Below, one piece after another: positions 53,079 through 63,529 of a stretch of 64,000 nucleotides of DNA. Position 1 is the first letter of the stretch. Each line of letters begins with the position of its first letter. A program made the translations under genes and the position numbers. The stretch covers positions 496,001 through 560,000 of the forward strand of contig NZ_CP063121.1 in NCBI RefSeq assembly GCF_014931415.1, read 5' to 3'. The notes beneath the pieces were generated by a model, which ran no database searches, was not told the origin of the DNA, and saw only the letters and a program-made list of their open reading frames with translations. This stretch comes from Haemophilus parainfluenzae (GTDB taxonomy: Bacteria > Pseudomonadota > Gammaproteobacteria > Enterobacterales > Pasteurellaceae).

Positions 53079-54734
53079 TTAAATTTCCTCCAACATATCG
53101 GCATTACACGCACCTGGTGGGACTAACGGCCATACGCATTCTTCCGGTGGAATACATACTTGTAGTAAATAAGCGGTTTCGCTATTTAATAAGCGATTAA
53201 GTGCTGCATCTACTTCATCAGCACGCTCAATGCGTTCAGCCGGAATATTAAAGGCTTTCGCCAGCATCACGAAATCAGGGTTATCTTCTAAAATGGTTTC
53301 TGAACGGCGTTTGTTCCAGAAAAGGTCTTGCCATTGACGTACCATACCAAGGCGTTGGTTATCTAACAGCAAAATTTTCACGGGTAATTTGCCGCGTTTG
53401 ATTGAACCTAATTCTTGAATGTTCATCATCAATGAACCATCACCCGTCACTAAAATCACTTCATCATGAGGGCGTGCTTTTTTCGCACCTACCGCTGCTG
53501 GTAAACCAAATCCCATGGTGCCGAACCCCGCAGAGGTAATATAGTTTTCTGGGGCGAAATGGTGCATATGTTGCGCAGACCACATTTGATGTTGACCCAC
53601 ATCGGTGCAAATCACCGCATTTTGAGGTTTACGCTGTGAAAGCGTGTTGAGCAACGACCAAGGGTCAATAGGTCGGTTGCCTGCATTGTCAATATAAGTG
53701 AAATCAAGTTTGGCTTTCAATGCTTGAATGTGTGCTCGCCAATCATCAATCTCAAGCGGGATACTTAAAGCCTCTAAGGCTTGAATTAAATCACCTTGAA
53801 GGGCGACATTTGCTACACGAAGTTTGTTGATTTCTGCTGCATCAATATCACAATGAATCACTTTCGCATGTGGAGCAAAACTGTCTAATTTACCGGTCAC
53901 ACGGTCATCAAAACGTGCACCGCACACTAACAATAAATCACATTCTTGTACGACAATATTTGCGGCTCTTGTGCCATGCATACCAATCATGCCCATATAA
54001 GCGGGATCGGTTGGGTCAATTGAGCCTAAACCTTTCAATGTTGAAACGGATGGCATTTTGGTGATTTGTAGGAATTTTTTGACCGCTTGTGTGGCTTTCG
54101 CCATACCTACACCACCACCCACATAAAGCACTGGTTTTTTCACTTGCGCCAATAACGCTTTTGCTTCAGCTAATTTTAATTCTGAAAGTGTGCTTGGTTT
54201 TACGACTGGTTTGACAATAGGTTTTACATGTTCAGGTACATCGCTCACTTGGATGTTACGAGGCACATCAATGAGAACTGGACCAGGTCTACCACTTTGT
54301 GCAATTTGGAAAGCAGAGGCAATAATTTCGGGGAGTTCTTCGATAGATTGCACAATGTAGCTGTGCTTGGTGCAAGCAAGAGATAAACCTAAAACATCGG
54401 CTTCTTGGAAAGCATCGGTACCGATAAGAGGAGCCGCCACTTGGCCAGTAAATGCCACGATGGGTACAGAGTCAGCAAAGGCATCGCCTAAACCGGTAAT
54501 TAAATTGGTTGCACCAGGACCAGAGGTTGCCACGCAAACGCCGACTTTGCCAGTAGAGCGCGCATAACCAATCGCAGCTATTGCAGCACCTTGTTCATTA
54601 CGACAAAGGAGATGGTCAAGACCTGAGTCATAGATGGCATCATAGGTTGGCATGATTGCCCCGCCTGGGTAGCCGAAAAGATCGGTTACACCGTGCGCTT
54701 TTAAACATTCGATAATGAGTTGTGCGCCTGTCAT
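53079..54734 (-). CDS. ilvG: Acetolactate synthase II large subunit
   Basis: This thiamine-diphosphate enzyme makes acetolactate or acetohydroxybutyrate, the first common step of valine, leucine and isoleucine. The 551-residue protein has the catalytic Glu region [13 protein letters not shown]-binding [11 protein letters not shown], and the ThDP motif [15 protein letters not shown]. Length compares with 548 in E. coli IlvG, and the frame is intact, unlike the frameshifted ilvG of E. coli K-12. Confidence 0.94.
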   Translation of the reverse strand: MTGAQLIIECLKAHGVTDLFGYPGGAIMPTYDAIYDSGLDHLLCRNEQGAAIAAIGYARSTGKVGVCVATSGPGATNLITGLGDAFADSVPIVAFTGQVAAPLIGTDAFQEADVLGLSLACTKHSYIVQSIEELPEIIASAFQIAQSGRPGPVLIDVPRNIQVSDVPEHVKPIVKPVVKPSTLSELKLAEAKALLAQVKKPVLYVGGGVGMAKATQAVKKFLQITKMPSVSTLKGLGSIDPTDPAYMGMIGMHGTRAANIVVQECDLLLVCGARFDDRVTGKLDSFAPHAKVIHCDIDAAEINKLRVANVALQGDLIQALEALSIPLEIDDWRAHIQALKAKLDFTYIDNAGNRPIDPWSLLNTLSQRKPQNAVICTDVGQHQMWSAQHMHHFAPENYITSAGFGTMGFGLPAAVGAKKARPHDEVILVTGDGSLMMNIQELGSIKRGKLPVKILLLDNQRLGMVRQWQDLFWNKRRSETILEDNPDFVMLAKAFNIPAERIERADEVDAALNRLLNSETAYLLQVCIPPEECVWPLVPPGACNADMLEEI

Positions 54735-54837
54735 GTTGCTTCCCGTTTTTATGATTATTAAATAATTTTATGAATATTGAAGTTTTGCATTGTAGCGGAA
54801 TTTTTCGCCTTTGGTTAGGTTTTCGCGAAAAAACAAA

Positions 54838-54913
54838 CGAAAAAAACACGATAACCAAGATTATCGTGTTTTTTTAATGAAAGTGCGGTCAGAAAACGCG
54901 ATGTTTTCTGACC
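54838..54913 (-). terminator. Two hairpins downstream of yebE
   Basis: The first is GGTCAGAAAAC paired with GTTTTCTGACC (54887-54897 and 54903-54913), carrying an uptake signal. The second is ACACGATAA paired with TTATCGTGT (54846-54869) with A and T runs on both sides, an intrinsic terminator for minus-strand transcripts from yebE, upstream of the ilvG promoter region. It is not preceded by a leader peptide rich in branched-chain codons, so it does not look like an ilv attenuator. Confidence 0.7.
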
Positions 54914-54919
54914 GTAAAA

Positions 54920-55558
54920 TTAGAAGCCTGCTTGTTTTTCTAATTGTTCAACAAGCGCATCATCTAAACCTAACGCTTGAGCTAAATCTGCTAAGAAAAT
55001 GATTTCTTTGCGAGATAAATCTTTGCTTACTAAACGAGCCGCTAAGTATACATTGCTTGCAAGTGCAGTATCATTACCTACCAGACGAGCAATCTCGTTG
55101 ATAGAAATTGGGTTTTGGATTTCTTGTTCAAGCCATTGCGCTAATTCAGGGTTGTTACCTGCTTCATTTGCGATAGTTTGTTTTTCATCTTCAGTGATTT
55201 CACCATCTGCAGCCGCTGCAGCAATCATAGTACGTAAAATCAATTCACCTGCATCGACATGGCTTGATGAATTTAATACATCAAACGCATTTTCTGAAAT
55301 GTTTGGTTGGGTGTTTTGTTGGGATTTTTGATAGTTTTGGTACGCTTGGTAAGCAAGATTACCTAATACAGCAAGTGAGCCTAATTTTGCTAAGCTTGCA
55401 CCGCCGCTACGGCCTAAAATCATTGATAAAATACCGCCTAATGCTGCACCACCGCCTACTTTGGTGAGAGAGTCGATTGTTTGGTTGCCGGTTTCAAGTT
55501 TGCTTGCAGAGTTTTTAGCAACATCTAAAACTTGATTTAAAATGCTGTTGAGATCCAT
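54920..55558 (-). CDS. yebE: YebE/DUF533 inner-membrane protein, TerB-like
   Basis: The 212-residue protein has an N-terminal part with a hydrophobic Gly-rich helix (KVGGGAALGGILSMILGRSGGASLAKLGSLAVLGNLAY, split across two helices, residues about 34-70). A C-terminal TerB-like helical domain contains ILRTMIAAAAADGEITEDEKQ. This is the E. coli YebE arrangement. Function is unknown; in E. coli the gene responds to envelope stress through CpxR. Confidence 0.82.
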   Translation of the reverse strand: MDLNSILNQVLDVAKNSASKLETGNQTIDSLTKVGGGAALGGILSMILGRSGGASLAKLGSLAVLGNLAYQAYQNYQKSQQNTQPNISENAFDVLNSSSHVDAGELILRTMIAAAAADGEITEDEKQTIANEAGNNPELAQWLEQEIQNPISINEIARLVGNDTALASNVYLAARLVSKDLSRKEIIFLADLAQALGLDDALVEQLEKQAGF

Positions 55559-55717
55559 AAATGTTTCCTTTTGGTTGTTAATAGAGATTAAATTCGGCCT
55601 TTAGACAGTGATTTTTAAAAAAAATTCATTATTTTTAACCGCACTTTAAATCAAATTCTTGACTCGGTTTTAGAATTCATTATATTGAAACCTTTCTTCA
55701 TTCAAAAGGAACTTAAT

Positions 55718-57232
55718 ATGACGCAGTCAAACGCAAAGCGTGAGACCTTTTCTGGTCGGAAGGCATTTATTATGGCGGCGATTGGATCCGCTGTTGGCTT
55801 AGGAAACATCTGGCGTTTCCCTTATACTACTTATGAAAACGGTGGCGGTGCATTTATTATCCCTTACCTTATTGCACTTTTAACTGCCGGTATTCCATTG
55901 CTTTTCTTAGATTACGCAATCGGTCATCGCCATCGTGGTGGTGCACCGCTTTCTTATCGTCGCTTTAACCCACACTTTGAGGTGTTTGGTTGGTGGCAAG
56001 TAATGGTGAATGTCATTATCGGTCTTTACTACGCAGTAGTATTAGGTTGGGCAGCAAGCTATACCTATTTCTCACTTAATTCTGCTTGGGGCGACCAACC
56101 GATTGATTTCTTCCTACATGAATTCTTAAAAATGGGCGATATCAGTAACGGTGTGAGCTTTGAGTTTGTAGGCATGGTAACTGGCCCATTAATTGCTGTA
56201 TGGTTAGTGGCGTTAGGCGTGCTTTCTTTAGGTATTCAAAAAGGGATTTCTAAATCTTCAGATATCTTAATGCCCGTTTTAGTTGTGATGTTTGTGGCGT
56301 TGGTAGTTTATTCTTTATTCTTACCAGGTGCAGAAAAAGGCTTGAACGCACTATTTACACCAGACTGGTCAAAACTCTCTAATCCGAGCGTGTGGATTGC
56401 GGCTTACGGTCAAATCTTCTTCTCTCTTTCTATCTGTTTCGGGATTATGATTACGTATGCATCGTACTTGAAAAAAGATTCAGATTTAACAGGTAGCGGT
56501 TTAGTTGTTGGTTTTGCGAACTCAAGTTTTGAAGTGCTTGCCGGTATCGGTGTATTTGCGGCATTAGGTTTCATCGCAACTGCACAAGGCGTAGAAGTGA
56601 GCGAAGTGGCAAAAGGTGGTATTGGTTTAGCCTTCTTTGCATTCCCAACTATTATTAATAAAGCACCATTCGGTGAAGTGTTAGGGGTATTATTCTTCGG
56701 TTCATTAACCTTTGCGGCATTAACCTCATTTATCTCTGTTATTGAAGTAATCATTTCAGCGATTCAAGATAAACTCCGTTTACGTCGAGCAAAAGCGACC
56801 TTCGTTGTTGGCTTACCAATGATGGTGGTATCAGTCATTTTATTTGGTACCACAACCGGCTTACCAATGCTTGATGTATTCGATAAATTTGTGAACTACT
56901 TCGGTATTGTAGCAGTGGCATTTGTTTCATTAATTGTGATTGTTGCAAATGAAAAACTAGGCTTATTAGGCAACCACTTAAATCAAAGCTCTTCATTCAA
57001 AGTCGGTTTCCTATGGCGTTTATGTATTGTCATCACAACCGGTATTCTTGCCTTTATGTTATTCAGTGAAGGTGCGAAAGTATTTACAGAAGGTTATGAA
57101 GGCTATCCAAGCTGGTTTGTAAATATCTTTGGTTGGGGTATGGCTATTTCGCTAGTGGTTGTTTCATTCATTCTTTCTCGTTTAAAATGGAAAAATGAAG
57201 ACAACTTCAAGCTTGAAGAAAAAGGAGAATAA
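55718..57232 (+). CDS. NSS-family sodium-dependent amino acid transporter
   Basis: The 504-residue, 11-12 helix transporter belongs to the neurotransmitter:sodium symporter family. The N-terminal signature [24 protein letters not shown] (in two parts) contains the unwound helix 1 that binds substrate and sodium. The [17 protein letters not shown] segment is also typical. I start at 55718 ([11 protein letters not shown]) with AAAAGGAACTT upstream. Substrate is unknown; the small partner downstream suggests methionine or another neutral amino acid, as for MetP-MetS of Corynebacterium. Confidence 0.85.
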   Translation: MTQSNAKRETFSGRKAFIMAAIGSAVGLGNIWRFPYTTYENGGGAFIIPYLIALLTAGIPLLFLDYAIGHRHRGGAPLSYRRFNPHFEVFGWWQVMVNVIIGLYYAVVLGWAASYTYFSLNSAWGDQPIDFFLHEFLKMGDISNGVSFEFVGMVTGPLIAVWLVALGVLSLGIQKGISKSSDILMPVLVVMFVALVVYSLFLPGAEKGLNALFTPDWSKLSNPSVWIAAYGQIFFSLSICFGIMITYASYLKKDSDLTGSGLVVGFANSSFEVLAGIGVFAALGFIATAQGVEVSEVAKGGIGLAFFAFPTIINKAPFGEVLGVLFFGSLTFAALTSFISVIEVIISAIQDKLRLRRAKATFVVGLPMMVVSVILFGTTTGLPMLDVFDKFVNYFGIVAVAFVSLIVIVANEKLGLLGNHLNQSSSFKVGFLWRLCIVITTGILAFMLFSEGAKVFTEGYEGYPSWFVNIFGWGMAISLVVVSFILSRLKWKNEDNFKLEEKGE

Positions 57233-57234
57233 AG

Positions 57235-57333
57235 ATGACAAGTATTGCAATTACAATGATGATTGTGGCGCTTTTTGTGATTTGGGGCGGCTTGATCTTT
57301 TCCTTAATCAGACTTCCAAAAGAAGAAAAATAA
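57235..57333 (+). CDS. MetS-type small subunit of the NSS transporter
   Basis: This 32-residue product is too short for ordinary gene finders: one membrane helix (AITMMIVALFVIWGGLIFSLI) and the charged ending RLPKEEK. It starts 3 bases after the NSS stop codon, and AAAGGAGAA lies just before its ATG within the end of the larger gene. The WGGLxxSLxRLP pattern and position match MetS small subunits, which MetP needs for full transport. Confidence 0.8.
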   Translation: MTSIAITMMIVALFVIWGGLIFSLIRLPKEEK

Positions 57334-57363
57334 GGTCAAAATTGACCGCACTTTGAAATAAGT

Positions 57364-57390
57364 AGGGCGTGCTGAGCACGCCCTTTTTTG
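57364..57390 (+). terminator. Terminator of the NSS-metS operon
   Basis: GGGCGTGC (57365-57372) pairs with GCACGCCC (57376-57383), loop TGA, then six T. An uptake signal lies just upstream at about 57343. Confidence 0.85.
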
Positions 57391-59364
57391 TTATTTCGAT
57401 AAATCGATTTGATATACCGCAAATCCAACTTCATCGGTGCCGACTTTCTTCATTGGGTATTGCGCATTGTCTTGAATAAATTTCGCTGCTTGTTCGCTTG
57501 GCGAGGTTTCAAAACGCACATCTAATTTATCGTTACCTTTAATCGGTGCAAAACGCCAGTTTTTATCCGCACTTGGGTTTACATGGCCATTTTTCTCGCT
57601 TTCTGCTTTGATGTAATCCGCAAGGATTTGGCGGTTTTCATCAGGAGAAGCGTAAACAATGTGTGCATCGCCCGTGCCTGGGAATTTATTACCGTAAGCA
57701 CGATAGTTGTTAGTTGCAATTAAAAATTCTGCTTTTGGATCAACCGGTTTACCTTGGTAGGTTAAATTCACTACACGGTGTGAGTTCGGGTTAATCAATT
57801 TACATTCGCCGTCATAACGCGGTGGTTGAGTCAGGTCGAATTCATAATTTACGCCGTCAATCACATCGTAGTTATAAGTACGGAAACCGTCCCAATCAAG
57901 TAAAGATTGTGGTTTGTCGCTTGTAGGATCGATTTGTTTAAACATACCTGCGCTACATTCTAACCACTCTTTCAGTTCTTCACCTGTTGCTTTCACAACA
58001 ACTAAGGTATTTGGATAGAGGTATAAATCTGCTGCATTACGGAAGGTTAATTCACCTTTGTTCACTTCAGTATAGCCCGTTGGGTCATTTTTGCGTCCGC
58101 CTGCTTTAAATGGTGCGCCTGCACTTAAAATTGGTAAGCCCGCCATTGCTGCAACACTTGGTGCTACTTTTTCAACGTAAGCTTTTTGTGCTTGGTTCAC
58201 AATTTGAATGGTTGGGTCATCTTGCACTAGGGCTAAGTAGCTATACATGTTATCGGTCGCTTTACCGATTGGCTGAGCCACAAATTCACGGGTTGCTTCA
58301 TGCACAGGTTTTAAAAGTGCGGTCAATTCGGCATCACTTTCTGTGGTCGCTTTTTTGTTTTCTGCATCATAAATTGGGCGAAGTACCGCTTTACCATCAG
58401 CCACTAACCATTTGCCATTGTGTTGAGCAAGGGTTAAGTCGATCACGCTGATGTTATTCGCCCAGTAGCCAGCCATACTTTCAGGTACGCCTTTTACGGT
58501 ACCTTTAGCAATATCTGCATTTGGTGATTTGGCGAACTCTTTGTTTGGGAATAAACGGTGAGAGTGACCGAACACAATCGCATCAATGTGCGGTACATCA
58601 GCAAGGTAGAATGCGGAGTTTTCTGCACCTTCTTGATATGGTTCATCAGATGGGCCAGTGTGTGCAAGTGCCACAATAATATCGGCGCCTTTTTGTTTCA
58701 TTTCTGGCACATATTTTTGTGCAGTTTTCACGATATCGCGCGTTTCAACTTTGCCTTGTAAATTTGCTTTATCCCACACCATAATTTGTGGTGGCACAAA
58801 ACCGATATAACCGATGTTTAGTTTATGTGTTTTACCTTGGCTATCCACCACTTCTTTGGTTTGAATCACATAAGGTGTGAAATAGGGCTCTTCAGTACCG
58901 ACTTTCACTACGTTAGCATTGATGATTGGGAATTTCGCTTGTTTAATTGCATCCGCTAAATAATCTAAGCCATAGTTAAACTCGTGGTTACCTAATGTTC
59001 CTACTTCATAGTGCATTGCATTTAAGCAATCTACGGCTGGGTTTGGTTTGCCTTCTTTATAACCTTTCGCGGCTTGATAGTCAGCAATTGGGTTACCTTG
59101 GATTAAGTCACCGTTATCAACTAAAACGCTGTTTTTCACCTCTTTACGTGCTTGACGAATCAAGCTTGCTGCACGGGTAAAACCGAATTTCTCAGTAGGT
59201 GCATCTTTGTAGTAATCGAAGTCAGTTAAAAAACTGTGAATATCGGTCGTTGCTACAATACGTAAATCGACTTGTGTGTCGCTTTTCGCAAAAGCAAAAC
59301 GGCTCGCACTCAACGCTAAAATGCTGCTTGCGCCAAGTTGGATGAAATCTCTTCTGTTGATCAT
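57391..59364 (-). CDS. cpdB: 2',3'-cyclic-nucleotide 2'-phosphodiesterase/3'-nucleotidase
   Basis: The 657-residue periplasmic enzyme lets cells use external nucleotides. The metallophosphatase motifs are [26 protein letters not shown], and AHTGPSD with GHSHRLFP. The C-terminal 5'-nucleotidase substrate domain includes [18 protein letters not shown] and [12 protein letters not shown]. The leader [21 protein letters not shown] has the twin-arginine pattern RRDFIQ, so export may be by Tat and not Sec, unusual for CpdB. An uptake signal lies within at about 58315. Confidence 0.92.
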   Translation of the reverse strand: MINRRDFIQLGASSILALSASRFAFAKSDTQVDLRIVATTDIHSFLTDFDYYKDAPTEKFGFTRAASLIRQARKEVKNSVLVDNGDLIQGNPIADYQAAKGYKEGKPNPAVDCLNAMHYEVGTLGNHEFNYGLDYLADAIKQAKFPIINANVVKVGTEEPYFTPYVIQTKEVVDSQGKTHKLNIGYIGFVPPQIMVWDKANLQGKVETRDIVKTAQKYVPEMKQKGADIIVALAHTGPSDEPYQEGAENSAFYLADVPHIDAIVFGHSHRLFPNKEFAKSPNADIAKGTVKGVPESMAGYWANNISVIDLTLAQHNGKWLVADGKAVLRPIYDAENKKATTESDAELTALLKPVHEATREFVAQPIGKATDNMYSYLALVQDDPTIQIVNQAQKAYVEKVAPSVAAMAGLPILSAGAPFKAGGRKNDPTGYTEVNKGELTFRNAADLYLYPNTLVVVKATGEELKEWLECSAGMFKQIDPTSDKPQSLLDWDGFRTYNYDVIDGVNYEFDLTQPPRYDGECKLINPNSHRVVNLTYQGKPVDPKAEFLIATNNYRAYGNKFPGTGDAHIVYASPDENRQILADYIKAESEKNGHVNPSADKNWRFAPIKGNDKLDVRFETSPSEQAAKFIQDNAQYPMKKVGTDEVGFAVYQIDLSK

Positions 59365-59596
59365 ATGTGCTCCTGTTGTGTGAGAATCGACGGGATTTTA
59401 AATCTCTTTTATATATAAAGAAAGCGCAATATAAAGTTCTGGAATGAAGTGTGATGAGCATCACAAAATAAAGGATTGAATTTGGTTGCAAAACTCTGCA
59501 TTTGGGACAAAAATAGGTTATCCAATCCACTAGAAATTAAGTCATTCATAGTAAGGTAGCCTGCATTTATTGATGGCATCCGATAAGGAGATCGCT

Positions 59597-60601
59597 ATGG
59601 CTTTTAATCTTAAAAATAGACACCTATTAAGTCTTGTTCATCATTCAGAACGCGAAATTAATCATTTGTTAGATTTATCACGTGATTTGAAACGTGCTAA
59701 ATATGCAGGAACAGAGCAACCTCAGCTTAAAGGTAAAAATATCGCACTTATTTTTGAAAAGACCTCAACGCGTACTCGTTGTGCTTTTGAAGTTGCAGCT
59801 TATGATCAAGGTGCTCGAGTGACTTATATCGATCCAAACTCTTCTCAAATTGGACATAAAGAAAGCATGAAAGACACCGCGAGAGTTCTCGGGCGAATGT
59901 ATGATGCGATTGAGTATCGAGGCTTTAAACAAAGTACCGTGCAAGAACTTGCGGATTATGCTGGAGTGCCGGTGTTTAATGGTTTAACGGATGAGTTTCA
60001 TCCTACACAAATGCTCGCAGATGTTCTCACGATGATTGAGCATTGTGACAAGCCACTTCATCAAATAAGTTATGTGTATATTGGTGACGCACACAATAAC
60101 ATGGGGAATTCTCTTTTACTAATTGGATCAAAACTCGGGATGGATGTGCGAATTTGCGGACCTAAGGCCCTATTACCTGAAGCCAGTTTTATTGAAATGT
60201 GTAAAGGTTTTGCCAAAGAAAGCGGTGCACGGATTACTGTAACGGAAGATATCGATAAAGCTGTAAGCGGCGTTGATTTTGTGCATACTGATGTTTGGGT
60301 CTCAATGGGTGAACCATTAGAAGCTTGGGGAGAACGCATTAAGCTATTGCTTCCTTATCAAGTAACGCCTGAACTCATGATGCGTACAGGTAATCCAAAA
60401 GTAAAATTCATGCATTGTTTGCCAGCATTCCATAATAGTGAAACCAAAGTGGGCCACCAAATTGCTGAAAAGTATCCTGAATTAGCAAATGGTATTGAAG
60501 TGACTGAAGAGGTGTTTGAATCGCCGATGAATATTGCATTTGATCAAGCAGAAAACCGTATGCATACGATTAAAGCAGTCATGGTAGCGAGTTTAGCTTA
60601 G
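59597..60601 (+). CDS. argF: Ornithine carbamoyltransferase
   Basis: The 334-residue enzyme joins ornithine and carbamoyl phosphate to give citrulline, or runs in reverse in arginine breakdown. The carbamoyl phosphate loop STRTRCAFE, ornithine-binding HPTQML and [14 protein letters not shown], and HCLPAFH are present. I start at 59597 ([11 protein letters not shown]) with ATAAGGAGAT before it. No arcA or arcC neighbour is seen, so it could be the biosynthetic (argF) or catabolic (arcB) form. It lies just before the ornithine decarboxylase locus, with which it shares a substrate. Confidence 0.92.
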   Translation: MAFNLKNRHLLSLVHHSEREINHLLDLSRDLKRAKYAGTEQPQLKGKNIALIFEKTSTRTRCAFEVAAYDQGARVTYIDPNSSQIGHKESMKDTARVLGRMYDAIEYRGFKQSTVQELADYAGVPVFNGLTDEFHPTQMLADVLTMIEHCDKPLHQISYVYIGDAHNNMGNSLLLIGSKLGMDVRICGPKALLPEASFIEMCKGFAKESGARITVTEDIDKAVSGVDFVHTDVWVSMGEPLEAWGERIKLLLPYQVTPELMMRTGNPKVKFMHCLPAFHNSETKVGHQIAEKYPELANGIEVTEEVFESPMNIAFDQAENRMHTIKAVMVASLA

Positions 60602-60706
60602 GAAAGATCTCGATAAATGAGTATATTTATTAATCATCTATTTTAAGAATAATTTATTTCCATACTTTTTGTGGTTTTATTTTTATGTGAAAAATTCAAT
60701 TTATTT

Positions 60707-60751
60707 TTTGATAATGATCACATTTTTTGAAAAATATTATTGACATGATAT
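60707..60751 (+). promoter_or_regulatory. speF promoter region with CRP/FNR-like site
   Basis: TTTGA-N6-TCACA (60707-60722) is one base from the CRP consensus, and the same bases read TTGAT-N4-ATCAC (60708-60721), one base from an FNR site. A -10-like TGATAT at 60746-60751 predicts a start near 60757, which would put the site centre at about -42, a normal activator position. Which factor binds cannot be told from sequence. Confidence 0.5.
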
Positions 60752-60812
60752 TTACACAAGCAGAGAATGTACCCAACAAAGGTTAGTTTAGATAGAAAGA
60801 GGGAATTTTTCT

Positions 60813-61007
60813 ATGCTACTTCGTACATATATACACAGATACGTCCATACGAAAGTGTTGAGACTTTTACGGTTTAATCCGATAAAAGGTCGTTCTTTGA
60901 TGGCGCATATCCGTCGTACACGCCATATTATGATGCCGTCGCATCGCTCTTGCTTTTCATATTCATTATTTGCTTCTCAAAATAAACCATCCAACACGGC
61001 TCTCTAA
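60813..61007 (+). CDS. speFL: SpeFL-type ornithine-sensing leader peptide
   Basis: A short gene upstream of speF ends with MAHIRRTRHIMMPSHRS followed by CFSYSLFASQ. E. coli SpeFL has PHIRRTTHIM...AHRNSF, and its HIRRT region captures ornithine inside the translating ribosome, stalling it near the stop codon to allow speF transcription. Two starts are possible: ATG 60813 with AGAGGGA eight bases upstream (64 residues, longer than the 34 of E. coli), or ATG 60900 (35 residues) with a weaker AAAGG at about 11 bases. A 14-pair hairpin overlaps the stop codon. Confidence 0.82.
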   Translation: MLLRTYIHRYVHTKVLRLLRFNPIKGRSLMAHIRRTRHIMMPSHRSCFSYSLFASQNKPSNTAL

Positions 61008-61034
61008 ACAGAGTTGTTCTCTCTGTTTAGAGAG
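61000..61034 (+). promoter_or_regulatory. Hairpin across the speFL stop codon
   Basis: CTCTCTAAACAGAG (61000-61013) pairs perfectly with CTCTGTTTAGAGAG (61021-61034), loop of seven. It contains the speFL TAA (61005-61007), so a ribosome stalled at the end of the leader would prevent it from forming. No T run follows, which suggests Rho-dependent or pause-based control rather than an intrinsic terminator. Confidence 0.7.
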
Positions 61035-61261
61035 TCTCCACAGATTAATTTCTGAATATTTTTGCATTGCCTAGAACAGGCAAGAAATATTTTATGAAAT
61101 TAACTTAATCTTATTTAATTTAAAATAAAAAATTCTTACTTTAGTTTTTTTATATAAAAATCTAGAGAGGTTTGTTTTATTCTAAATAAATCTATTGCGT
61201 TATTAAAAATTAATAACGCAGGGTAACTTTACGTCAAAAAAATAAATAAAAGGAGTTTATT
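61035..61261 (+). other. Long A+T-rich leader between speFL and speF
   Basis: About 230 bases precede speF. They carry no gene I recognise, are strongly A+T-rich, and end in an AAAAGGAG ribosome site. In E. coli the matching stretch is where Rho acts when ornithine is scarce. Arms TTATTAA...TTAATAA around 61199-61217 could fold. Confidence 0.5.
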
Positions 61262-63424
61262 ATGCCAAACTTAAAAATTGCATATAGTCCAAAAGTTGAA
61301 CAATATTTCTCTACAAATAGAGAATTAGTTGAAATTACCAAAACAGACTTTACTGATGTTGCCGCTATTGTGTTGACAGCAGGAGATGTAGGTGAATACC
61401 TTGAACGTATTCAAGCAACAAATTTTGGTATTCCAGTATTTGTTGTTCAAACTGAAGAAGAACAAGTTGATCCGAAATTCTATGATGCTATTTATCATAT
61501 TCAAGATTTAAATGGTTATGACATTAAGCTTTATAGTCGTCAAATCGAAACCGCAGCGAAATTTTATGAAGATAAAATGTTGCCTCCATTCTTCAAAATG
61601 TTAAGTGAATATGTAGAAATGGGTAACATTGCTTTTGACTGTCCAGGACACCAAGGTGGTCAATACTATCGTAAACACCCAGCAGGTCGTTTCCTTTATG
61701 ACTTCTACGGTGAAAACATTTTCCGTTCAGATATTTGTAATGCTGACGTGAAATTAGGTGACTTGTTAATTCACGAAGGTGCAGCTTGTGATGCACAAAA
61801 ATATGCGGCTCAAGTATTCAATGCAGATAAAACTTACTTTGTATTAAATGGTACATCTTCTTCAAACAAAGTTGCGTTAAACGCAGTACTTGCTCCGGGC
61901 GATTTAGTATTATTTGACCGTAATAACCATAAATCAAACCACCATGGTGCATTAATTCAAGCGGGTGCAACCCCAATTTACTTAGAAACTGCACGTAACC
62001 CATTTGGTTTCATTGGTGGTATCGATAGTCACTGCTTCGAAGAAGATTATTTGAAATCATTAATTAAAGAAGTTGCACCTGAAAAATTAAACCAAAAACG
62101 TCCATTCCGTTTAGCAGTTATTCAATTAGGTACTTATGACGGTACAATTTATAACGCACGTCAAGTGGTAGATAAAATTGGTCATCTTTGTGACTACATC
62201 TTATTCGACTCTGCATGGGTAGGTTATGAACAATTCATTCCAATGATGAAAGACTGTTCTCCATTATTGCTTGAATTAAATGAAAATGACCCGGGTATTT
62301 TAGTGACTCAATCTGTTCATAAACAACAAGCAGGTTTCTCACAAACTTCACAAATTCACAAAAAAGATAAACACATTAAAGGTCAAGATCGTTATGTAAA
62401 CCACAAACGTTTCAATAATGCCTTTATGTTACATGCGTCAACCAGTCCGTTCTATCCATTATTTGCGGCATTAGATGTGAATGCGAAAATTCAAGGTAGT
62501 GAAGCAGGTCGTCGTTTATGGCATGAATGTGTGAAAGTGGGTATTGAAGCACGTAAATTAGTATTAAATCACTGTGAATTAATTCGTCCATTTATTCCAA
62601 CCACAATTAAAGGTAAAAAATGGCAAGATTATGACACAGAAGAAATTGCAACTAATCTCGAATTCTTCAAATTCCACCCAACAGATACATGGCATAAATT
62701 TGAAGGCTATGCTGATGAACAATACTTCGTTGACCCATGTAAATTCTTACTTACCACTCCAGGTATTAGCTTAGAAACCGGTGAATATGAAAAATTTGGT
62801 GTACCAGCAACTATTCTTGCAAACTACTTACGTGAAAACGGTATTATTCCGGAAAAATGTGACTTGAACTCAATCTTATTCTTGCTCACTCCGGCAGAAA
62901 CCCTCACCAAAATGCAAACTTTGGTCGCTCAAATCGCCTTGTTTGAAAAACACATTAAACAAGACTCTTTATTAAAAGATGTATTGCCAACTGTGTATAA
63001 AAACAATGAAGACCGTTACAAAGGCTACACCATCCGTCAATTATGCCAAGAAATGCATGACCTTTATGTAAGCCGCAATGTAAAACAACTTCAAAAAGAC
63101 CTATTCCGCAAAGCAACATTACCGGAATATGCGTTAAATCCACACGATGCGAATATTGAATTCGTTCGTAACAAAGTTGAACTTGTTCCATTAACAGATA
63201 TTGTTGGTCGTGTGGCTGCTGAAGGTGCGTTACCTTATCCTCCAGGTGTGTTATGTGTGGTTCCAGGGGAAAGATGGAGTTCAACTGCACAAAAATACTT
63301 CCTTGCATTAGAAGAAGGTATCAACACACTACCTGGCTTCGCACCTGAAATCCAAGGGGTTTACTTACAAAAAGACCCTGATGGACGTACTCGTGCATAT
63401 GGCTATGTTTTAACTGACTATTAA
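61262..63424 (+). CDS. speF: Inducible ornithine decarboxylase
   Basis: SpeF decarboxylates ornithine to putrescine, consuming a proton, in acid or polyamine responses. The 720-residue protein has an N-terminal flavodoxin-like wing domain. The PLP fold has DCPGHQGGQYYRKHPAG and the PLP lysine in SVHKQQAGFSQTS; the C-terminal part ends near PDGRTRAYGYVL. Length agrees with inducible ODCs (SpeF 732, constitutive SpeC 711); the SpeFL leader and potE partner decide for SpeF. AAAAGGAG precedes the ATG. This enzyme underlies the ornithine-positive biotypes of Haemophilus. Confidence 0.95.
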   Translation: MPNLKIAYSPKVEQYFSTNRELVEITKTDFTDVAAIVLTAGDVGEYLERIQATNFGIPVFVVQTEEEQVDPKFYDAIYHIQDLNGYDIKLYSRQIETAAKFYEDKMLPPFFKMLSEYVEMGNIAFDCPGHQGGQYYRKHPAGRFLYDFYGENIFRSDICNADVKLGDLLIHEGAACDAQKYAAQVFNADKTYFVLNGTSSSNKVALNAVLAPGDLVLFDRNNHKSNHHGALIQAGATPIYLETARNPFGFIGGIDSHCFEEDYLKSLIKEVAPEKLNQKRPFRLAVIQLGTYDGTIYNARQVVDKIGHLCDYILFDSAWVGYEQFIPMMKDCSPLLLELNENDPGILVTQSVHKQQAGFSQTSQIHKKDKHIKGQDRYVNHKRFNNAFMLHASTSPFYPLFAALDVNAKIQGSEAGRRLWHECVKVGIEARKLVLNHCELIRPFIPTTIKGKKWQDYDTEEIATNLEFFKFHPTDTWHKFEGYADEQYFVDPCKFLLTTPGISLETGEYEKFGVPATILANYLRENGIIPEKCDLNSILFLLTPAETLTKMQTLVAQIALFEKHIKQDSLLKDVLPTVYKNNEDRYKGYTIRQLCQEMHDLYVSRNVKQLQKDLFRKATLPEYALNPHDANIEFVRNKVELVPLTDIVGRVAAEGALPYPPGVLCVVPGERWSSTAQKYFLALEEGINTLPGFAPEIQGVYLQKDPDGRTRAYGYVLTDY

Positions 63425-63432
63425 TAAAGTGA

Positions 63433-63515
63433 GGTTATGAGGTTTTTCTTCATAACCTTCTCAGCACAAACAAAAAAAGTGCGGTTAAAAACATCTGATT
63501 TTTTGACCGCACTTG
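63433..63515 (+). terminator. Hairpins between speF and potE
   Basis: GGTTATGA (63433-63440) pairs with TCATAACC (63450-63457). Next, AAGTGCGGTTAAAAA faces a TTTTTTGACCGCACTT copy (63478-63514), the familiar uptake-signal pair. The second is imperfect and lacks a good T tail, so it may only reduce read-through into potE. Confidence 0.5.
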
Positions 63516-63529
63516 TAGGAGTATAAATT

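Noticed and set aside
54735..54875. Leader-peptide attenuator for ilvGMDA
   Set aside because: No short ORF rich in Ile, Val or Leu codons precedes ilvG; the hairpin is better read as the yebE terminator.
61000..61034. Intrinsic terminator after speFL
   Set aside because: Strong stem but no T run; overlap with the stop codon suggests leader control.
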